Shown here: positions 46,782 to 56,729 of the stretch, in pieces
Position numbering within the stretch: the stretch's first letter is position 1
Layout of the letters: each line of letters starts with the position of its first letter
NCBI RefSeq assembly: GCF_900106845.1
Contig: NZ_LT629850.1
Span: 2,211,383-2,275,382 of the forward strand
Reading direction: 5' to 3'
DNA: 64,000 nucleotides
DNA from: Romboutsia timonensis
GTDB taxonomy: Bacteria > Bacillota > Clostridia > Peptostreptococcales > Peptostreptococcaceae
The notes under the pieces: generated by a model
What the model saw: only the letters and a program-made list of their open reading frames with translations
Databases searched by the model: none
What the model was told of the DNA's origin: nothing
Translations under genes and position numbers: made by a program

Positions 46782-47162
46782 CTATCCTATAGCTATTACT
46801 TCTATTTCTACTTTAACATCTTTTGGAAGTCTTGCAACTTCTACACAAGCTCTAGCTGGTTTATTTTCACCGAAGAACTCAGCATATACTTCATTTATTT
46901 GAGCAAATTCATTCATATCTTTTATAAATACTGTAGATTTTACTACATGAGAAAAGTCAAGCCCAGCTTCAGCTAATATAGCTTGAACATTTTTTAAAGA
47001 TTGAGCAGTTTGAGCTTTTACATCTCCTTCTACTATTTCCATAGTTTCAGGTACAAATGGAACTTGTCCTGATACGAATAACATATTTCCAGCTTTAACA
47101 GCTTGAGAGTATGGTCCTATAGCTTTAGGTGCATTATCTGTATGTATTACTTGATGTTTCAT
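46782..47162 (-). CDS. ridA: RidA family 2-iminobutanoate/2-iminopropanoate deaminase
   Basis: Hydrolyses reactive imine/enamine products of PLP dehydratases such as IlvA, sparing other PLP enzymes. 126 residues with [22 protein letters not shown] and the Arg-containing [21 protein letters not shown]. It lies directly downstream of ilvA, though past that gene's terminator, and upstream of sdaAB-sdaAA, forming a serine/threonine deamination neighbourhood. Confidence 0.93.
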   Translation of the reverse strand: MKHQVIHTDNAPKAIGPYSQAVKAGNMLFVSGQVPFVPETMEIVEGDVKAQTAQSLKNVQAILAEAGLDFSHVVKSTVFIKDMNEFAQINEVYAEFFGENKPARACVEVARLPKDVKVEIEVIAIG

Positions 47163-47269
47163 ATTAAAATTCCTCCTATGAATATAAATATATATGTATA
47201 TTACACATTTTCATTTATCATTATACTATTATATAAGTTTTGTTGTATATATTTTTTTATATTAATCAG

Positions 47270-47312
47270 AAATAAAAGTTAACTTTATAATTTAAAGTTA
47301 ACCTTTATTTGT
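47270..47312 (-). terminator. Terminator of ilvA
   Basis: Long stem around GTTAACTTTA / TAAAGTTAAC with outer A/T pairs and one mismatch, between ridA and ilvA. Confidence 0.7.
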
Positions 47313-47324
47313 ATTTTATTTATA

Positions 47325-48542
47325 TTATATTTCTACTATTTCAAATCCAGCTTCTGTTATAGCAACTTTTAATTTATCTATGTGATCATGGTTGAATGTT
47401 TCAAGCACCATTTCTGCAGTAAGACTACCTAATGCTCCACCCATAGATGATCTTGATAAATTAGCGCTTAGTATATTAGCATCATATTCACTTATTATTT
47501 TAGTTAATTCAGCAAGTCCGCCTGGCTTATCTTGTATTACTGTATTAAATGAATATCTTCTAGCTTCTTTAGTTAAAGCAGTTCCTATAACTCTGTATAA
47601 TGTATTAACATCTACATTTCCTCCAGATATTACACAAACTACATTTTCATCTTTTTTAGGTACATATTTTCCACTTAATAATGCAGCAGTAGTTACAGCT
47701 CCAGCTCCTTCAGCTACAACTTTTTGATTTTCCATTAAGAATAACATACCTTGAGCTATTTCATCTTCTTCAACAACTACTACTTCATCAACTAATTCAT
47801 TTATTATTTCAAAAGTTACATCACCAGGTGTTTTAACAGCTATACCATCAGCTATTGTAGTAGATTTAAATGCTGTTGTAACTTCACCATTTTTCATAGA
47901 TTCCTGCATTGAAGGTATATTCGCAGTTTGAACACCTACTATTTTTATGTTAGGGTTTATTCCTTTAGCTGCTACTGCTATACCAGCTATTATTCCCCCT
48001 CCACCTATTGGACAAAGTATAGTATCAACTTTTCCATCTAATTGCTCAAGTATTTCAAGACCTATAGTTCCTTGTCCTGCTATTACATATTTATCATTAA
48101 ATGGATGCAAGAAAGTTGCTCCAGTTTCTTTTTGTAGTTCAACTGCTTTTGCGTAAGCATCATCATAAACTAAACCATTTAATACTACTTCTGCTCCGTA
48201 TCCTTTAGTTGCTGTAACTTTTGCTAAAGGTGCAGTAGCTGGCATTACTATTGTAGCATTTATTCCTGTCATTTTAGCACCTAATGCAACACCTTGTGCA
48301 TGATTTCCTGCACTTGATGCTATAACACCATTTGCCTTTTCTTCCTCAGTTAAGTTTGCTATTTTGTTACAAGCTCCTCTTACTTTAAAAGAACCTGTTT
48401 TTTGAAGGTTTTCACATTTGTAGAAAACATTTGCCCCAGTCATAGCACTAAGTTTTGCACTTTCTAATATATCAGTTTGCTTTACTATATCTTTTATAGT
48501 TTCTTTTGCATTCTTTATGTCTTGTAAAGTAACCTTTGTCAT
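47325..48542 (-). CDS. ilvA: Threonine ammonia-lyase (catabolic/biosynthetic IlvA type)
   Basis: PLP-dependent threonine (and serine) dehydratase giving 2-oxobutanoate. PLP lysine in NLQKTGSFKVRGA (Lys53), the glycine loop PIGGGGIIAGIAVA and a C-terminal ACT domain from about 325 (FNTVIQDKPGGLAELTKI). Length 405 fits the short TdcB/IlvA group with one ACT domain. The ATG at 48542 has GGGAG eight bases upstream. Confidence 0.94.
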   Translation of the reverse strand: MTKVTLQDIKNAKETIKDIVKQTDILESAKLSAMTGANVFYKCENLQKTGSFKVRGACNKIANLTEEEKANGVIASSAGNHAQGVALGAKMTGINATIVMPATAPLAKVTATKGYGAEVVLNGLVYDDAYAKAVELQKETGATFLHPFNDKYVIAGQGTIGLEILEQLDGKVDTILCPIGGGGIIAGIAVAAKGINPNIKIVGVQTANIPSMQESMKNGEVTTAFKSTTIADGIAVKTPGDVTFEIINELVDEVVVVEEDEIAQGMLFLMENQKVVAEGAGAVTTAALLSGKYVPKKDENVVCVISGGNVDVNTLYRVIGTALTKEARRYSFNTVIQDKPGGLAELTKIISEYDANILSANLSRSSMGGALGSLTAEMVLETFNHDHIDKLKVAITEAGFEIVEI

Positions 48543-48698
48543 TTCATACACTCCCGTAAACGTTTTTTTATTATCAATAATTAGATTTTATACCTTTTTT
48601 TTTCAAAAATCAACATTAATTTTTACATTTTATAATATTTTTTTCACTTTTATATTTTAAATTTTATAATATTTCAATTAACTCTTATTTTTCAAACA

Positions 48699-48736
48699 AA
48701 AAACTCTTTGTATTTAAATATACAAAGAGCTTTTTA
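48699..48736 (-). terminator. Terminator of leuS
   Basis: Stem AAAACTCTTTGTAT / ATACAAAGAGCTTTT with A/T tracts, just past the leuS stop. Confidence 0.8.
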
Positions 48737-48744
48737 TTAATTTA

Positions 48745-51165
48745 TTATTTTACAACTATATTAACTAATTTCTTAGGTACTGCAACTACTTTAACTATAG
48801 TTTTACCTTCAACTAGTGCATTTATTTTTTCATCTTCCATTGCTACTTTTTCCATTTCTTCTCTAGAAATATTAGCAGCAACACTTAATTTTCCTCTTAC
48901 TTTTCCATTTATTTGAACAACTATCTCAACTTCATCTTTAACTAAAGCAGTTTCATCGTATTTTGGCCAAGATATATTAAATATACTTCCTTCTTTTCCT
49001 ATCATAGCCCATAGTTCTTCACCTATATGAGGTGCAAATGGAGCAAGTATAGTTACTATAGTTTCTACACCTTCTTTTATAACTGCTTCATTTCTAGAAT
49101 CTAATTCTTTGTACTTATACATTTCATTTATTAATTCCATTAATGCTGATATAGCAGTATTAAATCCAAACTTTTCATTTAAATCTTCAGTAACTTTCTT
49201 TAAAGTTGCATGTATAGTATATCTCATAGCTTTATCTTCTTTAGTTAATTCTTTTGACTCAACATCAGATTTAGCTATATCAGATAATTCATCTACTAAT
49301 CTATATACTCTATTTAAGAATCTAAAGCATCCTTCAACACCTTGGTCTGACCATTCTAAGTCTCTTTCTGGAGGCGCTGCAAATAATACGAATAATCTAG
49401 CTGTATCAACTCCGTATTCTTCTATTATTTCTGATGGAGCTACAACATTCCCTTTAGATTTACTCATCTTAGCACCATCTTTTAAAACCATACCTTGAGT
49501 TAATAAGTTTTTGAAAGGCTCTTTAAAATCTAACATTCCCATAGAATTAAATGCTTTTACAAAGAATCTTGAGTAAAGAAGATGTAATATAGCATGCTCT
49601 ACCCCACCTATATATTGGTCAACTGGCATCCAGTTGTTAACTGCTTCTTTACTAAATGGTTCTTCAGTATTTTTAGGATCTATATATCTTAAGAAGTACC
49701 AAGAAGAATCTACGAATGTATCCATTGTATCAGCTTCTCTTCTAGCTGGTTTTCCACAACATGGACAAGTTGTATTCATAAATGTTTTAGATGTTGTAAG
49801 TGGCGATTCACCCTTTCCTGTAAACTCTACATCTGTTGGTAATAATATTGGTAAGTTTTCTTTCTTTTCTGGAACTATACCACATTCATCACAATATACT
49901 ACAGGTATTGGACATCCCCAGTATCTTTGTCTAGAAAGTAACCAGTCTCTTAATCTATAATTAACTGTTTTCTTTCCTCTTCCTATTTCTTCTATCTTTT
50001 CTATTATAGCATCAAATGCTTTATCAGCGTCCATTCCATCAAATTCTGCTGAGTTTATCATTTTATTATCTTCATCTATTACAGTTACTACTTCTAAGTC
50101 ATATTTAGATGCAAAATCAGCATCTCTTTCATCATGAGCCGGAACTGCCATAACTGCACCTGTTCCATAATCAACAAGTACGTAGTTAGCTATCCATAAA
50201 GGAACTTTTTTACCTGTTAATGGATTTACAACATATTTACCTATGAACATTCCTTCTTTTTCAACATCACTTGAAGTTCTCTCTATTTCTGTCATAGTAT
50301 GCATTTTTTGAACAAATGCTTCTACTGCTTCTTCATATTCTGTTTTCACAACTAGTTCTTTAACTAATGAATGCTCTGGAGCTAAAACCATGTAAGAAAC
50401 TCCATATACAGTATCTGGTCTAGTTGTAAATACAGTTATAGATTTGTCACTTCCATCTATATCGAAAGTTATTTCAGCACCAGTACTTTTTCCTATCCAG
50501 TTTCTTTGCATAGTTTTAACTTTTTCTGGCCATCCATCTAAAGTATCTATATCTTGTAATAATTCCTCTGCAAAATGAGTAGTTTTGAAATACCATTGTT
50601 CTAAGTCTTTCTTTACTACTACAGAATCACATCTTTCACATGCACCTTGTACAACTTGCTCATTAGCAAGAACTGTTTCACAAGATGGACACCAGTTTAC
50701 AAAAGATTTTTTCTTATATGCTAGTCCATGTTCTAACATTTTTAGGAATATTTGTTGAGTAAACTTATAGTATTCTGGTGTAGATGTAGCTATTTCTCTA
50801 TCCCAGTCAAAGCTAAGACCTAAAGTTTTTAATTGTTCTCTCATGTCAGCTATATTTTCCATAGTCCATTTGTCTGGATGTATTCCATGCTTTATAGCTG
50901 CATTTTCTGCTGGAAGTCCAAATGAATCCCATCCCATTGGATGTAGAACATTGTACCCTTGCATTTTCTTAAATCTAGCAACTACGTCACCTATAGAGTA
51001 GTTTCTAACATGTCCCATATGTAATTTTCCTGATGGATAAGGGAACATTTCTAATGCATAATACTTAGGCTTTGTATTATCATTAGTATCTGTTTTATAT
51101 TGTCCATTTTCTTCCCAAGTTTTTTGCCATTTTGACTCAATTTCATTTGGTTTATAAACGTTCAT
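48745..51165 (-). CDS. leuS: Leucyl-tRNA synthetase
   Basis: Class I synthetase of 806 residues. HIGH-like motif [16 protein letters not shown], an editing domain including [14 protein letters not shown], two zinc-type Cys clusters (CPSC...CERC and CDEC...CPCC) and the KMSKS motif in [13 protein letters not shown]. Start ATG at 51165 with AGGAGG upstream. Its expression is likely controlled by the T-box leader at 51194-51405. Confidence 0.97.
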   Translation of the reverse strand: MNVYKPNEIESKWQKTWEENGQYKTDTNDNTKPKYYALEMFPYPSGKLHMGHVRNYSIGDVVARFKKMQGYNVLHPMGWDSFGLPAENAAIKHGIHPDKWTMENIADMREQLKTLGLSFDWDREIATSTPEYYKFTQQIFLKMLEHGLAYKKKSFVNWCPSCETVLANEQVVQGACERCDSVVVKKDLEQWYFKTTHFAEELLQDIDTLDGWPEKVKTMQRNWIGKSTGAEITFDIDGSDKSITVFTTRPDTVYGVSYMVLAPEHSLVKELVVKTEYEEAVEAFVQKMHTMTEIERTSSDVEKEGMFIGKYVVNPLTGKKVPLWIANYVLVDYGTGAVMAVPAHDERDADFASKYDLEVVTVIDEDNKMINSAEFDGMDADKAFDAIIEKIEEIGRGKKTVNYRLRDWLLSRQRYWGCPIPVVYCDECGIVPEKKENLPILLPTDVEFTGKGESPLTTSKTFMNTTCPCCGKPARREADTMDTFVDSSWYFLRYIDPKNTEEPFSKEAVNNWMPVDQYIGGVEHAILHLLYSRFFVKAFNSMGMLDFKEPFKNLLTQGMVLKDGAKMSKSKGNVVAPSEIIEEYGVDTARLFVLFAAPPERDLEWSDQGVEGCFRFLNRVYRLVDELSDIAKSDVESKELTKEDKAMRYTIHATLKKVTEDLNEKFGFNTAISALMELINEMYKYKELDSRNEAVIKEGVETIVTILAPFAPHIGEELWAMIGKEGSIFNISWPKYDETALVKDEVEIVVQINGKVRGKLSVAANISREEMEKVAMEDEKINALVEGKTIVKVVAVPKKLVNIVVK

Positions 51166-51193
51166 CAAAATTTCCTCCTATGTTAATAATATT

Positions 51194-51405
51194 AAAAAAA
51201 TCCTCAATCACTAAACACAATGTTTAGGGACGAGGATTATCTTCGCGGTACCACCCTAATTAGCCTAATAAGGCTCTCTTAGATAGTTTTTATGCCAACT
51301 ACGGCTAAATAGATTTTACCTAGCAAGTTCAAAGGTACATTTTACTAGTTCACAGCACCACTAGCTCTCTGAAAAAATATATTCTTTTACTACTCTAGTC
51401 TATTT
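51194..51405 (-). promoter_or_regulatory. T-box riboswitch of leuS (leucine)
   Basis: The conserved T-box core AATTAGGGTGGTACCGCG is at 51261-51244. The terminator follows (AATCCTC ... GAGGATTTTTTT, 51238-51194). Stem I lies in 51300-51405 with the AGAGAGC and GGTGCTGTGAA motifs. A specifier GAA-CTT-G (CTT at 51327-51325, a Leu codon) fits leucine. Uncharged tRNA-Leu should stabilise the antiterminator and allow leuS transcription. Confidence 0.93.
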
Positions 51406-51440
51406 AATAATTTAAAATTTTAATTATAATGTTAACATCA

Positions 51441-51791
51441 TTAAGCTAAGTTGTCAACATCCACATATGGAGCATCTTTCCATAGCTTTTCTAAGTTATA
51501 GAAATCTCTGTTTTCTTCATTAAATATATGAACCATAACATCGCCATAATCAAGTAAAACCCAAACTTGGCTATCATATCCTTCTTTTCCTCTAGCTTCT
51601 ATACCAAGTTTAGTTAATTCATCTTCTACATTGTCAGCTATAGCTTTTACTTGTCTTTGAGAAGATGCTGTAGCTATTACAAAGTAATCACATAAGCTAG
51701 ATACAGCTCCTATATTTAATATTGCTATATCTTTACCTAGTTTATCATCTATTGCATCATATATAACTTTTGTAATGTTTTCTACTGTCAT
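51441..51791 (-). CDS. rsfS: Ribosomal silencing factor RsfS
   Basis: Binds L14 on the 50S subunit and blocks subunit joining in starvation. 116 residues; family motifs DYFVIATASSQRQVKAIAD, GYDSQVWVLLDYGDVMVHIF and the closing NLEKLWKDA. It is downstream of yqeK in the standard nadD-yqeK-rsfS order, after a 117-base gap. Confidence 0.95.
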   Translation of the reverse strand: MTVENITKVIYDAIDDKLGKDIAILNIGAVSSLCDYFVIATASSQRQVKAIADNVEDELTKLGIEARGKEGYDSQVWVLLDYGDVMVHIFNEENRDFYNLEKLWKDAPYVDVDNLA

Positions 51792-51908
51792 ATTATTTCC
51801 TTCCTTTCATGATTATAAACATATTTAATTATTATACCATAAATAATACGTAAATAAACCATTGTATTTTATTATATAATGTATTAAATTTATTTTTATG
51901 ATATGCTT

Positions 51909-52481
51909 TTATAAAATTTTATTTTTTATAAGGTAATTTCTTGCATCTACTGTTCTATTATGTATTAACTGATTGTTGTCTATTACAAATTTTATTGTAT
52001 TATTAAATGAAATAAGTAAGGCTTTATCTAATTCTTTATTATAAACTAAATCTCTTAATTCTTCCACTCCAGGAAAATCTCTATCTTCCTCTATTAAGTC
52101 TGCAATATAAATTATTTTTTCTATTATGTCCATGTCTTCTTTACCTGTAGTATGGTACTTTATAGCATTTATTATATCTTTATCATTTATTCCAAATTCA
52201 TATTTTGCTATGTATGAACCTATTAAGCTATGAGATAATGCTAAGTTGTCTTTTTCTATTTCATCTAAAACTATTTTATATTTATCTACATAATATTTTA
52301 CTTCATCTTTGTTTAAATACTTAGCACAGTCATGCGCTATTCCTGCTATATAAGCTTTTTCTTTATCACACCCATAAATTTCACTTAACTTTACAGCACA
52401 ATTTGCCACATTTAATGAATGTTTATACCTCTTTTCCGGTAACATTTCTTGTATCTTATTATTAATTAATTCTAAATTCAT
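51909..52481 (-). CDS. yqeK: HD-domain Ap4A hydrolase YqeK
   Basis: Symmetrical diadenosine tetraphosphatase of the HD superfamily, 190 residues. HD motifs: KRYKHSLNVANCA, GIAHDCAK and LSHSLIGSYIAKYEF, with YHTTGKEDM later. It lies three bases after nadD, so the two are cotranscribed and possibly coupled. Confidence 0.93.
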   Translation of the reverse strand: MNLELINNKIQEMLPEKRYKHSLNVANCAVKLSEIYGCDKEKAYIAGIAHDCAKYLNKDEVKYYVDKYKIVLDEIEKDNLALSHSLIGSYIAKYEFGINDKDIINAIKYHTTGKEDMDIIEKIIYIADLIEEDRDFPGVEELRDLVYNKELDKALLISFNNTIKFVIDNNQLIHNRTVDARNYLIKNKIL

Positions 52482-52484
52482 ATA

Positions 52485-53171
52485 TTATTCTCCACTACTA
52501 TATAATTTTTTGTTATATATATATTCTTGTACTAATTCAGGTACTAAATATCTAATTGTTTTATGTTTATTTAATTGTTCCCTTATATATGTTGATGATA
52601 TATCTAAAGATGGCACATATACACTTTCAATATTTGCATTGTACTTATCTTTTAGCTCTTTTATTTTTTCATTAGCTCTTAATAAACTTATTCCTGGTCT
52701 TGTTGCTGCTATAAAGTTTGCTAATTTAAAGTTCCCCTCAACATCCTTCCAAGTTTCTATATCACATATAGCATCCGCTCCAGTTATAAAATATATCTCT
52801 GCATTTTTATATATTTGTTTTAAAACTTTTAATGTATCTATTGTATAAGTACTTTTTTCTCTTTTTATTTCTATATCAGAAACTATAAAGTCATCATTAT
52901 TAACTGTAGATAATAATACCATATTATACCTATCATATTTATCAGTTATATTCCCCTTTTTATGAGGAGGATTTCCGGATGGTATAAATAATATTTTGTC
53001 TAATTTATAATTATCTCTTATAAATTCAGCTGTCGCTAAATGTGCGTAATGTATAGGGTCAAACGTCCCACCCATTATACCTATCTTTACATTACTACAC
53101 TTATCCCCAAATTGCTTTAACTTCTTTTGATTAATTATAAAAGACTCATCAACTATATTGTTAATTGCCAT
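52485..53171 (-). CDS. nadD: Nicotinate-nucleotide adenylyltransferase
   Basis: Makes nicotinate adenine dinucleotide in NAD synthesis. Nucleotidyltransferase motif GIMGGTFDPIHYAHL and the late SSTYIREQL are present. There is an extra N-terminal segment of about 29 residues before the core strand; its ATG has GGAGA upstream and no later in-frame start exists, so the extension appears real. Length 228. Confidence 0.94.
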   Translation of the reverse strand: MAINNIVDESFIINQKKLKQFGDKCSNVKIGIMGGTFDPIHYAHLATAEFIRDNYKLDKILFIPSGNPPHKKGNITDKYDRYNMVLLSTVNNDDFIVSDIEIKREKSTYTIDTLKVLKQIYKNAEIYFITGADAICDIETWKDVEGNFKLANFIAATRPGISLLRANEKIKELKDKYNANIESVYVPSLDISSTYIREQLNKHKTIRYLVPELVQEYIYNKKLYSSGE

Positions 53172-53289
53172 AGTTTATCTCCTTTGTTAAATTATATTAT
53201 TATTGTATCATTATTTTTTATTTATTAAATATATTAAATTACTTTTTAGTGTATAATCATATTATTATGTATAATTAAGGAGAAATATA

Positions 53290-53928
53290 ATGGCTATAAT
53301 TACAAAAATAGAAGCACAAAAGAAAAATACAGATAGAGTAAATATTTATATTAATGATGAATTTTTTATGTCTGTATTTACTGAGCTTGTTTATACATTT
53401 AATCTAAAAAAAGGTATGGAGATAAATAAAGAAAATTTAAAAACTTTACTCGATGATGATATGTACATTAAAGCTAAAAATAAAGCCTTAAATATATTAT
53501 CTAAAGCTGACCAATCAGAGAAAAAAATAAAAGAAAAATTATCTTCTGAATTTGAAGAACACACTATTGAAAAAGTATTAGATTTTTTAAGGAATAATAA
53601 GTTTATTGATGATAAATTATTAGCTCAAAAAATAGTAAATACTAATATTAACTTAAATAAATGTGGTAAAAATAAAATAAAACAAAATCTTTACAATAAA
53701 GGAATAGATTCTGAAGATATATCTCATGCTATATCTAATATTGATTCTAATGTTGAATTTGAAAATGCAATGTATCTAGCTAAAAAGCGTTATGAGAGAA
53801 TAAAAAACGAAGATAAAATAAAAATATACCAAAAGCTTTCTCAGCATCTCGCTTATAAAGGATTTGGTTATGATACGATCAAATCTGTTTTAAATAAAAT
53901 TTTAAATTTTGATGAATATGAATATTAA
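53290..53928 (+). CDS. recX: Regulatory protein RecX
   Basis: Inhibitor/modulator of RecA filaments, 212 residues built of three-helix repeats. The N-terminal beta-like stretch (IITKIEAQKKNTDRVNIYI) is followed by KALNILSKADQSEKKIKEKL and FLRNNKFIDDKLLAQKIV typical of RecX. AAGGAGA precedes the ATG. It is divergent from nadD and heads the recX-peptide-rnz unit. Confidence 0.9.
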   Translation: MAIITKIEAQKKNTDRVNIYINDEFFMSVFTELVYTFNLKKGMEINKENLKTLLDDDMYIKAKNKALNILSKADQSEKKIKEKLSSEFEEHTIEKVLDFLRNNKFIDDKLLAQKIVNTNINLNKCGKNKIKQNLYNKGIDSEDISHAISNIDSNVEFENAMYLAKKRYERIKNEDKIKIYQKLSQHLAYKGFGYDTIKSVLNKILNFDEYEY

Positions 53929-53943
53929 GTATGGAGGTAATAA

Positions 53944-54027
53944 ATGAAACTAATTGTCGGTATCTTAAGTTTTTTACTTGGTATATATAATGTAACTAAA
54001 CTTTACAAACAAGATAGTCTTAAATAA
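53944..54027 (+). CDS. 27-residue hydrophobic membrane peptide
   Basis: The peptide starts MKLIVGILSFLLGIYNV and ends TKLYKQDSLK: one short membrane helix with a basic tail. It is placed 15 bases after the recX stop and 13 bases before rnz, with a strong GGAGG six bases from the ATG, which argues that it is translated. No family recognised. Confidence 0.6.
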   Translation: MKLIVGILSFLLGIYNVTKLYKQDSLK

Positions 54028-54040
54028 AAGGAGTCTTTTT

Positions 54041-54958
54041 ATGATAGATTTAGTTTTGCTAGGTTGTGGAGGCAATATGCCAATGCCAAATAGATTTCTC
54101 TCTTCTTTGTTTATAAATTATAAAGGAAGAAAAATACTTATTGATTGTGGTGAAGGTACTCAAGTTTCTATGAGAATGAAAAATTGTGGTTTTAAAAATA
54201 TAGATTTAATATGTATAACTCACCTTCACGGCGATCATTTTTACGGTCTTATGGGACTTTTATCTACTATAGGAAATAGCTCTAGAATTGATGATTTAAC
54301 TATAGTTGGTCCTAAAGGTATTGGTAAAATGATAAATGCGCTTAAAACTTTAATAGAATACTTACCATATAAAATAATTGTTGTTGAAAATCCTAAAGGT
54401 ACATTCTCTTTGGTTAATGATATATTAAAAGATATAGAGATTTCGACTTTAGAGCTAGATCATTCAAGCGAGTGCCTAGGATATAGCTTGTACTTTAAGA
54501 GAACACCTAAGTTTAATATAGAAAAAGCTATCAAAAACAATGTTCCTAAATTATTATGGCAAAAACTTCAACGTGGAAAAAATATATTTTTTGAAAATAT
54601 TGAGTACTCTCCAGATATGGTTTTAGGAGATAATCGAAAAGGAATAAAAATTAGCTTTATTACAGATACAAGACCAATATTATCAATTCCTGAGTTTATA
54701 AATAACAGTGATTTATTCATATGTGAAGCTATGTATGGAGATGATTTAGATATATCTAAAGCTGTTAAAAATAAGCATATGACATTTAGAGAGGCTGCTA
54801 ATTTAGCAAGACTCGGTAATGTTAAGACATTACTTTTAACTCACTTTAGCCCTTCTCTAGAAGATCCTAATCTATATATAAAAAATGCAACTGGTGTATT
54901 TGAAAATACTATAGTTGGAAAAGATAGATATGATATTAATTTAAATTTTGAAAATTAA
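54041..54958 (+). CDS. rnz: Ribonuclease Z
   Basis: Metallo-beta-lactamase tRNA 3-prime endonuclease (tRNase Z), 305 residues. The metal motif THLHGDHFYG (His61, His63, Asp65, His66), the early LLGCGGNMPMPNR loop, the acidic ELDHSSECLGY and the C-terminal LLLTHFSP are all present. AAAAGGAG precedes the ATG. Third gene after recX and the small peptide. Confidence 0.94.
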   Translation: MIDLVLLGCGGNMPMPNRFLSSLFINYKGRKILIDCGEGTQVSMRMKNCGFKNIDLICITHLHGDHFYGLMGLLSTIGNSSRIDDLTIVGPKGIGKMINALKTLIEYLPYKIIVVENPKGTFSLVNDILKDIEISTLELDHSSECLGYSLYFKRTPKFNIEKAIKNNVPKLLWQKLQRGKNIFFENIEYSPDMVLGDNRKGIKISFITDTRPILSIPEFINNSDLFICEAMYGDDLDISKAVKNKHMTFREAANLARLGNVKTLLLTHFSPSLEDPNLYIKNATGVFENTIVGKDRYDINLNFEN

Positions 54959-54965
54959 CTATATA

Positions 54966-55009
54966 AAAAGGATGTAACTTAATTTTATAAAACTAAGATA
55001 CATCCTTTT
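54966..55009. terminator. Bidirectional terminator between rnz and the flavoprotein gene
   Basis: Stem AAAAGGATGTA(A)CTTA / TAAG(A)TACATCCTTTT with one mismatch and a 12-base loop; A and T tracts on both sides. Confidence 0.8.
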
Positions 55010-55033
55010 ATTTTAATTAATATTTAATATTAA

Positions 55034-56368
55034 TTATTTACATACATTTCCAGCTACATTTAATACATCCCATGTTCTAGCAAATGGTGGTGCATAACAT
55101 AAATCTAACATTCCTAATTGATTAGTTGTTAATTTTCCAAATATAGCTGCTGCTATTACATTACATCTTTGAACTGAGTCTTTAAATCCAGCAACTTGTC
55201 CACCTAATATAACCTTAGTATCCGCATCATAAACAAGCTTTACATATATTTTATCTCTACCTGGATAGTAATTTGTTTGGTTAAAGTCTGATATAAATTT
55301 AGCCTTATAGTTTATACCTAGCTTTTGAGCTTGTATTTCTGTCATACCAGTTGAAGCTGCTTCCATATCCATAACTTTTATACAGCTTGAACCTAATGAT
55401 CCTTGGAATGAGTTATTTGCTCCTGCTAAATTTTCACCAACTATTCTACCTAATTTATTAGCTCCTGTTGCAAGAGGTACATATGAATCTTGACCTGTTA
55501 CTATATTTTGTATAGTAGCACAATCTCCAGCTGCATATATATCTTCAACTGAAGTTCTACCAAATTCATCAACTATTATAGCTCCATTTGGTAACATTTC
55601 TATAGATGTATCTTTTAAGAATGACGTATTTGGTCTTACTCCTGTTGCTATAATAACTACATCAGCTTCATATTCACCTTTGTTTGTTATAATTTTTTCT
55701 ACCTTAGTTTCTCCAACTAATTCAGATACAAGTTCTTCTAATCTTAAATCTACATCGTGTTTTTTAATCTCTTCTTCTAATACGTCAGTTATTTCTTTGT
55801 CAAAAACTTGCGCAAGAACTCTTGATTCTGATTGGAATACTCTTACTTCTTTACCTAACTGATTAGCAGCTTCAACAGCTTCAAGACCTATAAATCCTGC
55901 ACCTATTATAGCTACCTTTTGATTTTCTTCTTTATTTAATAATTCTTTTACTTTTATTCCATCTTCCATAGTCTTTAATGTTGAAACATTCTCTAACTTA
56001 ACATTTTTTATAGGAGGTATTATACTACTTGCTCCTGTTGCTATCATTAACTTATCATAAGAATCTTCAAATTCAACATTAGTTTCTAAATTTCTTACTG
56101 TAACTTTTTTAGCTTCTGTATCAACCTTAACAACTTCATGGAATACATTTAAATCTATTCCTGTTTCTCTAAATTTTTCTGGACTCCTTGCTATCATATT
56201 ATTAGCATCATCGAAGAACCCTCCAACAAAGTATGGAAGCCCACATGCTCCAAATGATACTACATCTGTTTTTTCATATACTACGACATCATATTCAGGT
56301 TTCATTCTTTTTAACTTAGCTGCTGCACTCATCCCAGCTGCAACTGCACCTACTATAATTACTCTCAT
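55034..56368 (-). CDS. CoA-disulfide reductase / NADH oxidase-like flavoprotein
   Basis: FAD-dependent pyridine nucleotide-disulfide oxidoreductase, 444 residues. FAD motif IIVGAVAAGMSAAAKL, the single redox Cys42 in VSFGACGLPYFVGG as in CoA-disulfide reductase, the NAD motif IIGAGFIGLEAVEAA and YAAGDCATI. The C-terminal dimerisation domain ends CYAPPFARTWDVLN. No rhodanese domain is attached. Single gene unit; substrate (CoA disulfide, persulfide or oxygen) cannot be told from sequence. Confidence 0.88.
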   Translation of the reverse strand: MRVIIVGAVAAGMSAAAKLKRMKPEYDVVVYEKTDVVSFGACGLPYFVGGFFDDANNMIARSPEKFRETGIDLNVFHEVVKVDTEAKKVTVRNLETNVEFEDSYDKLMIATGASSIIPPIKNVKLENVSTLKTMEDGIKVKELLNKEENQKVAIIGAGFIGLEAVEAANQLGKEVRVFQSESRVLAQVFDKEITDVLEEEIKKHDVDLRLEELVSELVGETKVEKIITNKGEYEADVVIIATGVRPNTSFLKDTSIEMLPNGAIIVDEFGRTSVEDIYAAGDCATIQNIVTGQDSYVPLATGANKLGRIVGENLAGANNSFQGSLGSSCIKVMDMEAASTGMTEIQAQKLGINYKAKFISDFNQTNYYPGRDKIYVKLVYDADTKVILGGQVAGFKDSVQRCNVIAAAIFGKLTTNQLGMLDLCYAPPFARTWDVLNVAGNVCK

Positions 56369-56695
56369 TATAATTCTCCCTCCCTAAATAAATCACATTA
56401 TTTCTAAAAGTATTTTTTTATTTTTATTTATCTTTATAAGCTAGTTATTATATTAACACTTTTTTTTCATAAAATCTATAGTATATTAGTTTATTTTACA
56501 TTATTCTACAATATTTAATAAGTAATTATTATTTACACAAAATCTACATAGCTAAAGTAATGTATCGAATAAATATTTTATTATATAAAATTTTATAAAT
56601 TATTAAAAACTTTTTAATTTTATCAAATTAATTAATGTTACATATATAAGTTAATGATATATAATCATTGATTTTATATCATTTTTTAATAATAA
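56369..56695. other. AT-rich gap upstream of the flavoprotein gene
   Basis: No gene seen. It must hold the promoter of the gene at 55034-56368: a TATAAT-like element occurs near 56450 on the minus strand, but no convincing -35. A 9-bp inverted repeat AATGATATA / TATATCATT lies near 56652-56685. Confidence 0.35.
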
Positions 56696-56724
56696 AAAAG
56701 CATCTGTATATTTACAGATGCTTA
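56696..56724 (-). terminator. Terminator of yhbY
   Basis: Stem AAGCATCTGTA / TACAGATGCTT with a 4-base loop and flanking A/T tracts. Confidence 0.85.
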
Positions 56725-56729
56725 AAATA

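Noticed and set aside
48552..48575. CcpA cre site near AACGTTTACG upstream of ilvA
   Set aside because: The palindrome lacks the TG...CA ends of the cre consensus and overlaps the ribosome binding region; too weak to call.
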